Shown here one piece after another: positions 51,810-62,904 of a DNA stretch of 64,000 nt; positions within the stretch are counted from its first letter, which is position 1; each line of letters opens with the position of its first letter. This DNA comes from Amycolatopsis iheyensis. GTDB lineage: Bacteria > Actinomycetota > Actinomycetes > Mycobacteriales > Pseudonocardiaceae. A program made the position numbers and the translations under genes. The notes under the pieces were generated by a model. The model searched no databases, had not been told where the DNA came from, and worked only from the letters and a program-made list of their open reading frames with translations. The stretch is from positions 496,001 to 560,000 of the forward strand of contig NZ_JAMXQV010000002.1 in the NCBI RefSeq assembly GCF_024703995.1. Reading direction: 5' to 3'.

Positions 51810-53201
51810 ATGGATTCCTCGCTCGTCACCGAAAAAGGTGAAAGCTACTCAAAAGCACTGGGCAACCGCCAAGTGCAGATGATCGCCATCGGCGGCGCGA
51901 TCGGCGTCGGGCTGTTCCTCGGCGCCGGCGGCAAGCTCCACCAGGTCGGCCCGTCGCTGGTGCTCTCCTACGCCCTCTGCGGGGTGGCCGCCTACTTCGT
52001 GATGCGCGCGCTCGGCGAGCTCGTCCTGCACGAGCCGAGCTCCGGCAGCTTCGTCACCTACGCGCGGAAGTTCATCGGCCCGTGGGCCGGTTTCGCGTCG
52101 GGCTGGATGTACTGGGTGAACTGGGCGATGACCGGGATCGCGGAGATCACCGCGGTCGCGATCTACGTGCACAAGTGGCTGCCGGACGTGCCCCAGTGGA
52201 TCACCGCGCTGGTCGCCCTCGGCGTGCTGCTGGCGGTGAACCTGCTGAGCGTCAAGCTGTTCGGCGAGCTGGAGTTCTGGTTCTCGGTGGTCAAGGTGCT
52301 GGCCATCGTGGTCTTCCTGGTCACCGCGATCGGCCTGGTGCTCACCAGCGCCGACATCGGCGGCACCCCGGCCGGCGTGCACAACCTGACCGACCACAGT
52401 GGATTCTTCCCGGCGGGCGTCGGCATCGCGCTGATGACGCTGCAGGCGGTCATCTTCGCCTACTCGGCCATCGAGGTCGTCGGCATCGCGGCCGGCGAGA
52501 CCAAGGACGCCCGCAAGGTGCTGCCCAAGGCGATCAACGGCGTGGTGTGGCGGATCGGCGTGTTCTACGTCGGGTCCGTGCTGATGCTGGCGATGCTGCT
52601 GCCCTGGCCGTTCTACAATGGCGACGAGAGCCCGTTCGTCACGGTGTTCAGCCGCCTGGGGATCCCGGGCATCGGCGACGTGATGAACGCGGTCGTGCTG
52701 ACCGCGGCGCTCTCCAGCGTCAACTCCGGGCTCTACTCGACCGGCCGCATCCTGCGTTCGCTGGCCGAGAAGGGCGAGGCGCCCTCGTTCGTCAGCCGGA
52801 TGAACTCCCGCCACGTGCCCTACGGCGGCATCATGTTCACCTCCGTCGCGTACCTGCTCGGCGTGGTGCTGAACTACCTGGTGCCCAAGGACGCCTTCGA
52901 CATCGCCATCGCGATCGCCTCGCTCGGCGTGATCACGACGTGGGCGACGCTGGTGATCTGCCAGATGCGCCTGCGCCAGGCCGCCCTGCGCGGCGAGCTG
53001 GAGCGGCCGTCGTACCGGATGCCGTGGGCGCCCTACTCGGGCTGGGCGACGCTGGCGTTCCTGGCCCTGGTGGTGGTGCTGATGGGCTTCTCCGACGGCG
53101 CCGAGAAGATCGCGTTCTACTCGATCCCGGTGCTGGTGATCGTGCTGGCGGTCGGCTGGCGCGTGATCTCGAAGCGGCGCGAACGCACCCCGCTCGGATA
53201 G
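51810..53201 (+). CDS. APC-family amino acid permease (AAT group)
   Basis: A 463-residue membrane protein with twelve hydrophobic segments. The opening LGNRQVQMIAIGGAIGVGLFLGAGGKL is the substrate- and proton-coupling helix of the AAT group (AnsP, GabP, PheP relatives), with the G-A-I-G-x-G-L-F motif. FAYSAIEVVGIAAGETKDARKVLPKAIN is the helix 6-7 signature. It imports an amino acid with protons; the close resemblance of its first helix to AnsP suggests asparagine or a similar residue. It is divergent from glutaminase. The upstream region has a short A/T-rich stretch but no clear promoter. Confidence 0.88.
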   Translation: MDSSLVTEKGESYSKALGNRQVQMIAIGGAIGVGLFLGAGGKLHQVGPSLVLSYALCGVAAYFVMRALGELVLHEPSSGSFVTYARKFIGPWAGFASGWMYWVNWAMTGIAEITAVAIYVHKWLPDVPQWITALVALGVLLAVNLLSVKLFGELEFWFSVVKVLAIVVFLVTAIGLVLTSADIGGTPAGVHNLTDHSGFFPAGVGIALMTLQAVIFAYSAIEVVGIAAGETKDARKVLPKAINGVVWRIGVFYVGSVLMLAMLLPWPFYNGDESPFVTVFSRLGIPGIGDVMNAVVLTAALSSVNSGLYSTGRILRSLAEKGEAPSFVSRMNSRHVPYGGIMFTSVAYLLGVVLNYLVPKDAFDIAIAIASLGVITTWATLVICQMRLRQAALRGELERPSYRMPWAPYSGWATLAFLALVVVLMGFSDGAEKIAFYSIPVLVIVLAVGWRVISKRRERTPLG

Positions 53202-53212
53202 CCCGCCGGCCC

Positions 53213-53337
53213 GGAAGGGTCGACACGCGTGCTCCCGGAGCCGACACGCGTGATCGAGGAGACGACACGGCGCGCCGAGCCGTGTCGACCCGCCGATCAC
53301 GCGTGTCGACCCGCCACTCACGCGAGTCGACCCTTCC
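53213..53337. repeat. Nested inverted-repeat element, 125 bp
   Basis: Three nested stems share one axis: outer arms GGAAGGGTCGAC-CGCGTG type (53213-53231 and 53319-53337, one mismatch in 19), middle arms (53241-53256 and 53294-53308), and inner perfect arms CGACACGGC / GCCGTGTCG (53263-53271 and 53279-53287) with a 7-nt loop. The unit ACACGCGT recurs. It fills the 175-bp gap between the permease and LacI genes. A terminator, an RNA structure or a dispersed repeat would all fit. Confidence 0.75.
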
Positions 53338-53376
53338 ATCACGAGCCCGCCGGCCGCGGGCGGGCATACTCGACGG

Positions 53377-54381
53377 ATGTCCTCGAGCACCGAACCCCGG
53401 CGTGTGACGATCCACGACGTCGCCCGCTCGGCCGGGGTGTCGCGGCAGACCGTGTCGCGGGCGCTGAACGACAAGGCCGAGATCGACGGCTCGACCAAGC
53501 AGCGCGTGCTCGACGCCGCCCGGGCGCTCGGCTACCGGCCGAGCCGGTTCGCCCGCGGCCTCGTCCGGCCGGACACCACCACCATCGGCCTCGTCGTGCC
53601 GGACCTGCTCAACCCGTTCTTCACCGAGGTCGCCGCCGGCGCGCTGGCGGCGGCCCGGTCCCGGGGCTGGCACGTCGTCGTCTACGACACCGCCGCCGAC
53701 GCCGAGCAGGAGCTCACCACGCTCCGGGTGATCGGCGCCCAGGTCGACGCGGTCGTCGGCTACTTCGACCGGCCCGAGGCGGACATCGACCGGTTCACCG
53801 CCGGCATCCCCGTGGTGCTGATCGGCCGCGAACCACGCACCCCGCGGTTCAGCGGCATTTCCATCGACGGCGAGGACGGCGTCCGCGAGGCCGTCGCCCA
53901 CCTCGTCTCGCGCGGGCACCGGCGGATCGGGATGCTCGACCACGACCACCGCCCCGGGCCGGGTGTCCGCCGCGAGTGGTTCCTGCGGGCGGTCGCCGAG
54001 CACGGCCTGGCCGTCGCGCCCGGGTGGATCACCGGCGCGGAACAGACCGTCGACGGCGGCGGCGCGGCGCTGGCCACCCTGCTCGCCGCGCACCCGGACG
54101 TCACCGCCGTGTTCGCCTTCAACGACGTCATCGCCATCGGCGCCCTGCGCGAGGCCCGCCGGTTCGGCCTGCGCGTGCCGGACGATCTCGCGGTGATCGG
54201 CTTCGACGGGCTGGCACTGGGCACGCTGGTCGAGCCCGAGCTCTCCAGCGTCGCGATCGACACCCGCGCGCTCGGCGCGCTCGCCGTCGAGCAAGCCGCC
54301 CGGCTCGTGACCGGGGCCGCGCCGCTCGAACCCGCCGAGCTGGTCGTCCGCGCCGCCCTCCACCTGCGCGAATCCGCCTGA
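53377..54381 (+). CDS. LacI-family transcriptional repressor
   Basis: A 334-residue protein. The HTH is VTIHDVARSAGVSRQTVSRALND with the hinge helix, followed by a periplasmic-binding-protein-like core (TIGLVVPDLLNPFFTEVAAGA) and the typical VFAFNDVIAIGALREA and VIGFDGL blocks. It is upstream of a GH2 beta-galactosidase gene, with CCGTGAACGTTCACGG between the two. It should repress this enzyme, and possibly itself, until a galactoside or other sugar binds. Confidence 0.9.
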   Translation: MSSSTEPRRVTIHDVARSAGVSRQTVSRALNDKAEIDGSTKQRVLDAARALGYRPSRFARGLVRPDTTTIGLVVPDLLNPFFTEVAAGALAAARSRGWHVVVYDTAADAEQELTTLRVIGAQVDAVVGYFDRPEADIDRFTAGIPVVLIGREPRTPRFSGISIDGEDGVREAVAHLVSRGHRRIGMLDHDHRPGPGVRREWFLRAVAEHGLAVAPGWITGAEQTVDGGGAALATLLAAHPDVTAVFAFNDVIAIGALREARRFGLRVPDDLAVIGFDGLALGTLVEPELSSVAIDTRALGALAVEQAARLVTGAAPLEPAELVVRAALHLRESA

Positions 54382-57303
<2,922 letters not shown>

Positions 57304-57341
57304 GACCGGCGGGGCGCGCCGGATGCGGTGTCGTAGAGGGC

Positions 57342-57941
57342 ATGGCCCCCTCCACGACGACGCCGTCGAGTGCCCGCCTGCTCACCACGCCCGGCGCGCT
57401 CGGCCTGGGCGACCTCGTCGCGATCTTCGACGACCTGCAGTTCACGCTCAAGTGCTGTGAACGGCTGGTCGCGGAGCTCTCGCGGCCGCGGCTCGACGCC
57501 GTGCTGATCGAGGCGCTGTGGGTGTCCGCGCTGAACTCCTACGCGCGGTGCTTCCGCGCCGGGGACCGCGGCCTGGGCCTGACCGTCGAGGACGTCAAGG
57601 CCACCGGTGTGCCGGGTGAGGTCGCCGAGTGGCACGAGCTGCTCGGCCGGATCCGCGACTTCTCGATCGACGGGCCGGTCAACCCGCGCGAGAGCTACTC
57701 GGTGGGCGTCTCACAAACCCCGGACGGCGAGGCTTCCGGTGTGGTCATCACGTCGGCGCCGCGGCCGCTCGTGGACGACGTCACGGTCCGCCAGACCGGG
57801 CGGCTGGCCTTCGAGCTGAGCCGGCTGGTCGACGAGCGGATCAAGGCACACCAGGAGAAGGTGTTCGAGGCGGCGGCGCGGCTGAGCCCGAAGCAGCTCG
57901 GCGCGCTGCCCACCATCGAGGTCAGCGCCGAGTCTCAATAA
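57342..57941 (+). CDS. Hypothetical protein, 199 residues
   Basis: It starts at an ATG after AGAGGG and is 38 bp from the GH2 stop. It is a soluble, mostly helical protein with few recognisable motifs (LGDLVAIFDDLQFTLKCCERLVAEL and a C-terminal LVDERIKAHQEKVFEAAARLSPKQ). A middle stretch (SYSVGVSQTPDGEASGVVITSAP) looks like beta strands. I do not recognise a family. It could be in an operon with the GH2 gene, but nothing in it points to sugar metabolism. Confidence 0.75.
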   Translation: MAPSTTTPSSARLLTTPGALGLGDLVAIFDDLQFTLKCCERLVAELSRPRLDAVLIEALWVSALNSYARCFRAGDRGLGLTVEDVKATGVPGEVAEWHELLGRIRDFSIDGPVNPRESYSVGVSQTPDGEASGVVITSAPRPLVDDVTVRQTGRLAFELSRLVDERIKAHQEKVFEAAARLSPKQLGALPTIEVSAESQ

Positions 57942-57960
57942 GTCTCATTAATGTGTCTCA

Positions 57961-58656
57961 TTATTCGACGCCCGGCAGGTGCCGGTAGATCGTCGCGCGG
58001 GAGACGCCGAGCGCGGTCGCGATGTCGGAGGGCGCGTGCCCGGCCTCGTAGAGACGCTGGGCCGCCTCGATCGTCTCGGGGCTCATCACCGTCGGCCTGC
58101 CGCGACGCCCGCGGGACTTGACCTCGGGTTCCGGGCCCCCGAACAGCCGGTCGACGCCGTCGAGGACCGCGGCACGCAGCTCGTCGGCCGGGGCGTCGGC
58201 GAACAACACCACCGGGTCGCTGAGCATCGCGATCGCCTGTGCCGCGCGGACCCGGCCGGCCAGGTCCGCGTCCGGGCCCGCGACCAGGACGTTCGCCTTC
58301 AGCATGCTGTCGCGGAACCGCGTGAAGACCGTCGTGGACGCGGTCAGCCCGAGGTCGCGCAGGTTCATCCGGAGCAGGTACCGGTGGCCGAGCCAGACGT
58401 CGACGAGCCCTTCGATCGCCGCCATGCGCGGGTCGGGCGCCTCCGCGGCCTTGGCCATCGTCGCTTCGAGGTCGTCGAGCAGGGGTTCGGCCAACGCCGT
58501 CACGATGTCGGCCTTGCCGGGGAAGTGGTACAGCACCGCGGTCTTGGTCACGCCGACGCGCTCGGCCAGCTCCCGGATCGACGTCGCGTGGAAGCCGCGT
58601 TCCGAGAACTCCTCCAGCGCCGCGTCGAGGATCTTGGCGCGGGTGTCGTCCGTCAT
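57961..58656 (-). CDS. TetR-family repressor with C-terminal resolvase-type HTH
   Basis: A 231-residue protein. Residues about 5-50 are a TetR HTH (ADIVTALAEP follows VTKTAVLYHFPGK). The helical regulatory domain runs to about 180. The last 48 residues, RRGRPTVMSPETIEAAQRLYEAGHAPSDIATALGVSRATIYRHL, read like the HTH_7 of Hin/resolvase recombinases. TetR proteins normally stop before this. The two operators upstream are 31 bp apart and each is palindromic. It is divergent from a flavin monooxygenase that it most likely represses. Confidence 0.85.
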   Translation of the reverse strand: MTDDTRAKILDAALEEFSERGFHATSIRELAERVGVTKTAVLYHFPGKADIVTALAEPLLDDLEATMAKAAEAPDPRMAAIEGLVDVWLGHRYLLRMNLRDLGLTASTTVFTRFRDSMLKANVLVAGPDADLAGRVRAAQAIAMLSDPVVLFADAPADELRAAVLDGVDRLFGGPEPEVKSRGRRGRPTVMSPETIEAAQRLYEAGHAPSDIATALGVSRATIYRHLPGVE

Positions 58657-58676
58657 CCCCCGAGCCTAGCGGCTTG

Positions 58677-58724
58677 CCTGACCGATGGACAGGAGCGTAC
58701 GGTCGACACTGACCGATGGTCAGG
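58677..58724. promoter_or_regulatory. Paired TetR operators in the divergent promoter
   Basis: CCTGACC-GAT-GGACAGG (58677-58693) and CTGACC-GAT-GGTCAG (58709-58723, plus G) are two versions of one palindrome, centre-to-centre 31 bp, or about three helical turns, between the TetR gene and the monooxygenase. A dimer at each would cover both promoters. Confidence 0.7.
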
Positions 58725-58743
58725 ACCTTGATGGGGGTACACG

Positions 58744-59880
58744 ATGACCGAGCAGACCGTACTGATTTCCGGCGCCGGGGTCGCCGGGCCGACGCTGGCC
58801 TATTGGCTGGCCCGCGCGGGCTTCCGGCCGACCGTGGTCGAACGCGCCGCCGGGCTGCGCTCGAGCGGCAGCCCGGTGGACGTGCGCGGGCCGGCCGCAC
58901 GCGTCGCGGAGCGGATGGGCATCACCGGGAAGCTGCGCGAAGCGAGCACTGACGCCACGTCGCTGACGTTCGTCGACGACGCCGGGCGGCGCACCGGCCA
59001 CGTCCCGATGGGCGCGCTCGGCAGCAGCGAAGACATCGAACTGCCCCGCACCGACCTCGCGGCGATCCTGCACGAGGCGGCGCGCGAGGACGCGGAGTTC
59101 GTCTTCCACGACTCGATCACCGAGCTGCACGAGGACGCCGGCGGTGTCGACGTCACCTTCGAGCGGGGCGCGCCCCGCCGGTTCGACGTCGTGATCGGCG
59201 CGGACGGCCTGCATTCGGCGGTGCGGCGGCTGGCGTTCGGGCCGGAGCACGGGTTCGTCGAGCACATGGGCGTGTACATCGCGACACTGCCGCTGACCTC
59301 ACCGCCGGCCGATCCGGCGTCGATCGTCATGTACAACTCGCCGGGGCGTGCGGTCGCCGTCCACCCGTCACGCGGCCGCGGGATCGCGGCGTTCATGTTC
59401 CGCGCCGACGCGGTCCCGGGGTTCGACCACCGCGATGGCGCCCTGCACAAGCGCATGCTGGCGGCGGCGTACGCCGGGGCGGGCTGGCGGGTGCCGGAGC
59501 TGCTGGCGCGGGTGCGGGAGGCCGACGACCTGTACCTGGACTCGGTGAGCCGGGTCCGGCTGGACCGCTGGTCGACGAACCGGATCGTGCTGGCGGGCGA
59601 CGCGGCGTCGTGCGTGTCCCTCTTCGGCGACGGGTCGACCCTGGCGATGGCGGGGGCGTTCACGCTGGCCGAAGAGCTGGGCCGCACCCCGGCGGACGTT
59701 CCGTCGGCGTTCGCCCGCTACGAGGAGGCGCACCGGAAGCTGGTGGAACCGAAGCAGCGCAACGTCTCGACGGCGGCGGCTCTGCTGATCCCGGCCACCC
59801 GCGCCGGTTTGGCGGCCCGCAACTTCGGTACGCGCCTGCTGCCACTGGTGTCGGCGGCCCGCCGGCTGGTGCCGGCCTGA
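58744..59880 (+). CDS. FAD-dependent monooxygenase (TetX/PHBH-like)
   Basis: A 378-residue flavoprotein. The dinucleotide motif GAGVAG is near residue 10, the DG motif in [11 protein letters not shown] near 155 and the GD motif in [10 protein letters not shown] near 285. Between them a beta-sheet substrate domain is seen. This group hydroxylates aromatic or polycyclic compounds, and TetX-like members inactivate drugs. The divergent TetR-family gene and paired operators suggest induction by its substrate. Confidence 0.87.
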   Translation: MTEQTVLISGAGVAGPTLAYWLARAGFRPTVVERAAGLRSSGSPVDVRGPAARVAERMGITGKLREASTDATSLTFVDDAGRRTGHVPMGALGSSEDIELPRTDLAAILHEAAREDAEFVFHDSITELHEDAGGVDVTFERGAPRRFDVVIGADGLHSAVRRLAFGPEHGFVEHMGVYIATLPLTSPPADPASIVMYNSPGRAVAVHPSRGRGIAAFMFRADAVPGFDHRDGALHKRMLAAAYAGAGWRVPELLARVREADDLYLDSVSRVRLDRWSTNRIVLAGDAASCVSLFGDGSTLAMAGAFTLAEELGRTPADVPSAFARYEEAHRKLVEPKQRNVSTAAALLIPATRAGLAARNFGTRLLPLVSAARRLVPA

Positions 59881-59890
59881 CCGAGCGCCG

Positions 59891-60568
59891 TCAGGCTCGG
59901 AGCATCGGCGGGTACAGCAGCTCCGCCTTCCCGCGCCGGTACAGCTGGGCCGGCCGGCCGCCGTCGCGGGTCGTCGTGCGGCCGGTCGGCTCCAGCAGCC
60001 CCTCCGCTCCGGTCACCTTGCGGTGGAAGTTGCGCGGATCCAAGCGCGTGTCCCACACCAGCTCGTACACCCGCCGCAGCTCCGCGACCGTGAACTCCGG
60101 CGCGCAGAACGCCGTTCCCAGCGGCGAGTACTCCAGCTTCGCGCGGGCCCGCTCCAGGCCGTCGGCGAGGATCCGGTCGTGGTCGAACGCCAGCCGCTCC
60201 GCCGACAGCGACCGCACCGGCGCCCAGCGGGCCTCCGCGGCGTCGGTGCCGGCCAGCGGTGCCGGCAGGTCCGGCGCCAACGCCAGGTACGCCACCGTCA
60301 CCACCCGCATCCGCGGGTCCCGGTCCGGGGCGCCGTAGCCCGCCAGCTGTTCGATGTGGACGGTCCCCGGCGCCAGGCCCGTCTCCTCGGCCAGCTCCCG
60401 CCGCGCCGCGTCCGACAGGTCCTCGTCCTGCCGGACGAACCCGCCCGGCAGCGCCCACTCCCCCTCGTAAGGCTCGACGCCGCGACGCACCACCAGCGCG
60501 CACAGCTCCTCCCCGGTCAGGGTGAGCACGACGAGATCCACGGTGACGGCGAACGGCGGGTGCCCCAT
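59891..60568 (-). CDS. NUDIX hydrolase fused to winged-helix regulator (NrtR-like)
   Basis: A 225-residue protein. The Nudix box is [24 protein letters not shown] (G-x5-E-x7-REL-x2-EE-x-G) near residue 43. Residues from about 150 ([48 protein letters not shown]) form the winged helix of NrtR-type transcription factors. Known NrtR proteins bind ADP-ribose and control NAD synthesis. Here the divergent genes code an SPFH protein and an NAD-kinase-like protein, and palindromic sites lie between, which supports an NAD- or ADP-ribose-sensing role. Confidence 0.87.
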   Translation of the reverse strand: MGHPPFAVTVDLVVLTLTGEELCALVVRRGVEPYEGEWALPGGFVRQDEDLSDAARRELAEETGLAPGTVHIEQLAGYGAPDRDPRMRVVTVAYLALAPDLPAPLAGTDAAEARWAPVRSLSAERLAFDHDRILADGLERARAKLEYSPLGTAFCAPEFTVAELRRVYELVWDTRLDPRNFHRKVTGAEGLLEPTGRTTTRDGGRPAQLYRRGKAELLYPPMLRA

Positions 60569-60578
60569 GCCACGACTC

Positions 60579-60632
60579 TAATCGTCACCTTGACGATTAG
60601 CCAGCGGGCCGCATATCGTCACAACGACGATA
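60579..60632. promoter_or_regulatory. Two palindromic operators between the NUDIX regulator and SPFH genes
   Basis: TAATCGTCA-N3-TGACGATTA (60579-60599, perfect 9-bp arms) and TATCGTC-ACAAC-GACGATA (60614-60632, 7-bp arms) share the half-site ATCGTC. Centres are 34 bp apart. They lie in the 76-bp region between the two divergent start codons, so one regulator can control both sides. Confidence 0.7.
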
Positions 60633-60644
60633 AGAGGAGGGCTC

Positions 60645-61646
60645 ATGGCCGACATCGACCGCCGCTTCGGGTTCCGGCACCTGCGGGGCGCACCCACCGT
60701 GCACATCCGCCACTACCGCCGCGGCAAGCTCGCGCACGACGGCGTCGGGCTGTCGTTCTGGTACCGGCCGCTCACCGCGGTCGTCTCGGAAGTCCCGGTC
60801 GACGACCGCGAGCTGCCGCTGCTGTTCCACGCACGCACCGCCGACTTCCAGGACGTCACCGTCCAGCTCGCGCTCACCTTCCGGATCCAGGACCCGGCGC
60901 TGGCCGCCCAGCGGATCGACTTCTCCATCGACCCGGACACCGGACGCTGGAGAAGCGACCCCCTGGCCCAGATCAGCGGGCTGCTCACCGAGAACGTCCA
61001 GCAGTACGCCGTCGAGGTCCTGACCCGCATCGACCTCGCCACCGCGCTGGTCGACGGCGTGAGCGCGGTCCGAGACCGGATCCGCGCCGGCCTCGCCGAG
61101 GAGGACACCCGGCTCGCGCAGACCGGCTCGGCCGTCCTCGACGTCCGCGTCGTCGCCATCCGGGCCGAGCCGGAGGTCGAGAAGGCCCTGCAGACGACCG
61201 CGCGCGAGAAGGTCCAGCAGGAGGCCGACCGGGCGACCTACGAACGGCGCGCGCTCGCCGTCGAGCGCGAGCGCGCCATCAGCGAAAACGAGCTGCAGAA
61301 CCAGATCGAGCTCGCCCGCCGGGAAGAGCAGCTGCTCGCCCAGCGCGGCGCGAACGCCCGGCGCCAGGCCGAGGAAGCCGCGGCGGCGAACCGGATCGAG
61401 ACCGAGGCGCAGGCCTCGCGCCAGGAACGCCTGACGCTCGTCGAAGCCGACGGCAAGCGAGCGCTCGGCGAGGCGGAAGCCGCCGGGGAGGCCGCGCGGC
61501 TGGCGGCCTACCGCGACCTGCCCGAAGGCGTGCTCACCGGCCTGGCGCTGAAGGAGCTGGCCGGCAACCTGCCGCAGATCGACAGCCTCACAGTGACGCC
61601 GGACCTGCTCGCCCCGCTGCTGACGAAGCTGGGCGTGCGGTCGTGA
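60645..61646 (+). CDS. SPFH/band-7 domain protein without membrane segment
   Basis: A 333-residue protein. An AGGAGG-type site precedes the ATG. Residues about 25-190 follow the SPFH pattern ([39 protein letters not shown], then [14 protein letters not shown]), after which about 110 residues are charged and Ala/Glu/Arg-rich (EREERAIS-like, [15 protein letters not shown]), indicating a coiled coil for oligomerisation. There is no hydrophobic N-terminal anchor as in flotillin. It is coupled to the NAD-kinase-like gene by GTGA overlap. Role probably scaffolding or stress response; not established. Confidence 0.85.
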   Translation: MADIDRRFGFRHLRGAPTVHIRHYRRGKLAHDGVGLSFWYRPLTAVVSEVPVDDRELPLLFHARTADFQDVTVQLALTFRIQDPALAAQRIDFSIDPDTGRWRSDPLAQISGLLTENVQQYAVEVLTRIDLATALVDGVSAVRDRIRAGLAEEDTRLAQTGSAVLDVRVVAIRAEPEVEKALQTTAREKVQQEADRATYERRALAVERERAISENELQNQIELARREEQLLAQRGANARRQAEEAAAANRIETEAQASRQERLTLVEADGKRALGEAEAAGEAARLAAYRDLPEGVLTGLALKELAGNLPQIDSLTVTPDLLAPLLTKLGVRS

Positions 61647-62512
61647 GCCTCGCCCCGCGCGTCGTGCTCGTCCACCGGCGCACCGAGCTCGACGAGCTCC
61701 TCGCCCGCCACGGCACCCGCGGCCAGGCGGAGTTCTTCCTGCGCACGCGCGGGCGCGACCTCACCGAGGTCGCCGAGGCGGACGCCGCCGTGCGCGCGGC
61801 GCTCGCCACGGCGTCGGCGGCGATCCCGCTCGACTGGCGCCGGGGCGAGGTCGAACGGGGCGATCTCGACCGGTTCCTGTTCACCCCGGAGGACGTCGTC
61901 GTGGTGGTCGGCCAGGACGGCCTGATCGCCAACGTGGCCAAGTACCTCGACGGCCAGCCGGTGATCGGCGTGACGCCCGGCGCGCCCGGCGTCCTCGTCA
62001 AGCACCCGGCGGCCGCCGTCGCGGACCTGGTCCGGTCCACTCGGGACGTCGAGCACCGGACGATGGCCGAGCTCACCGCCGACGACGGCCAGCGGCTGCT
62101 CGCGCTCAACGAGATCTACCTGGGCCACGCCGGACACCAGACGGCCCGCTACCGGCTGGGGGTCGGTGGCGGGCGCCCGGAACGCCAGGCGTCGTCGGGG
62201 ATCCTGGTCGGCACCGGCACCGGCGCCACCGGCTGGTGCGGGTCGGTGTGGCGGGAACGCCACAGCGGCCTGCGGCTGCCGGCGCCCGGCGAGGCCCGGC
62301 TGGTCTGGTTCGTGCGCGAGGCGTGGCCGTCGCCGCTGACCGGCACCGAACACACCGAGGGTGAGCTGACGAGGACGCCGCTGACCGTCGAGGTCGAATC
62401 CGACCGGCTGGTCGCGTTCGGCGACGGCCTCGAGACCGACACCGTCGCGCTCACCCGCGGCCAGACCGCGACGTTCGTCCCGGCCGCGAAGACTGTCCAC
62501 TTGGTCCGGTGA
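61643..62512 (+). CDS. NAD-kinase-like protein with altered GGDG motif
   Basis: A 289-residue protein from a GTG that overlaps the SPFH stop. It has the ATP-NAD kinase fold order: [27 protein letters not shown] (where the family has G-G-D-G-T), ALNEIYLGH (the N-E motif), and [15 protein letters not shown] (the substrate loop). The GQDG change and the lack of the usual Thr suggest that nucleotide use differs from NAD kinase. It may bind NAD(H) or ADP-ribose, or phosphorylate another diol. The adjacent NrtR-like regulator makes an NAD link more likely. Confidence 0.75.
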   Translation: MSLAPRVVLVHRRTELDELLARHGTRGQAEFFLRTRGRDLTEVAEADAAVRAALATASAAIPLDWRRGEVERGDLDRFLFTPEDVVVVVGQDGLIANVAKYLDGQPVIGVTPGAPGVLVKHPAAAVADLVRSTRDVEHRTMAELTADDGQRLLALNEIYLGHAGHQTARYRLGVGGGRPERQASSGILVGTGTGATGWCGSVWRERHSGLRLPAPGEARLVWFVREAWPSPLTGTEHTEGELTRTPLTVEVESDRLVAFGDGLETDTVALTRGQTATFVPAAKTVHLVR

Positions 62513-62592
62513 CCGGCCGGGACACAATGCGGCAACGTTGTCACATTCACGAACACCCGCGGTCACAATGATCTCCTCGCCGAAGATCGAAG

Positions 62593-62904
62593 GTGGCCGG
62601 GATGACGTGGGTGGTGTGGGTGCTCGCCGCGGTGGTGATCGCCGTCGCCGGGTTCGGGGCGGTCGCCGTGCCCCGGTGGCGGGAGCGCGACGAGCGCCGG
62701 CGGATCGCCTGGTCGGCCGCGCGGGCGGCGATCGACAGCGCCGCGGTCAGCCGCGACGCGGCGGCCGCGCACCTGCCCGAAGCCGAACAGTCGCTGACCC
62801 GGGCGGAGACCATCGCGGCCGCCCACGGCGGTGTGCGCGCGGCCAAGGCCGCCGAGGAGCACGCCCGCCGCGCCGACGCGCTCTGGCAGGCCGCCCGTGA
62901 CTAG
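62593..62904 (+). CDS. Small single-pass membrane protein, unknown function
   Basis: A 103-residue frame starting with GTG at 62593; ATG at 62602 is also possible. The N-terminus has one hydrophobic helix (WVVWVLAAVVIAVAGFGAVAV) followed by basic residues (RWRERDERRRIAW), i.e. a membrane anchor with a cytoplasmic coil, rich in Ala and Glu (AAIDSAAVSRDAAAAHLPEAEQSLTRAE). It overlaps the next gene by eight bases and is likely part of a membrane complex with it. I do not recognise a family. Confidence 0.72.
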   Translation: MAGMTWVVWVLAAVVIAVAGFGAVAVPRWRERDERRRIAWSAARAAIDSAAVSRDAAAAHLPEAEQSLTRAETIAAAHGGVRAAKAAEEHARRADALWQAARD

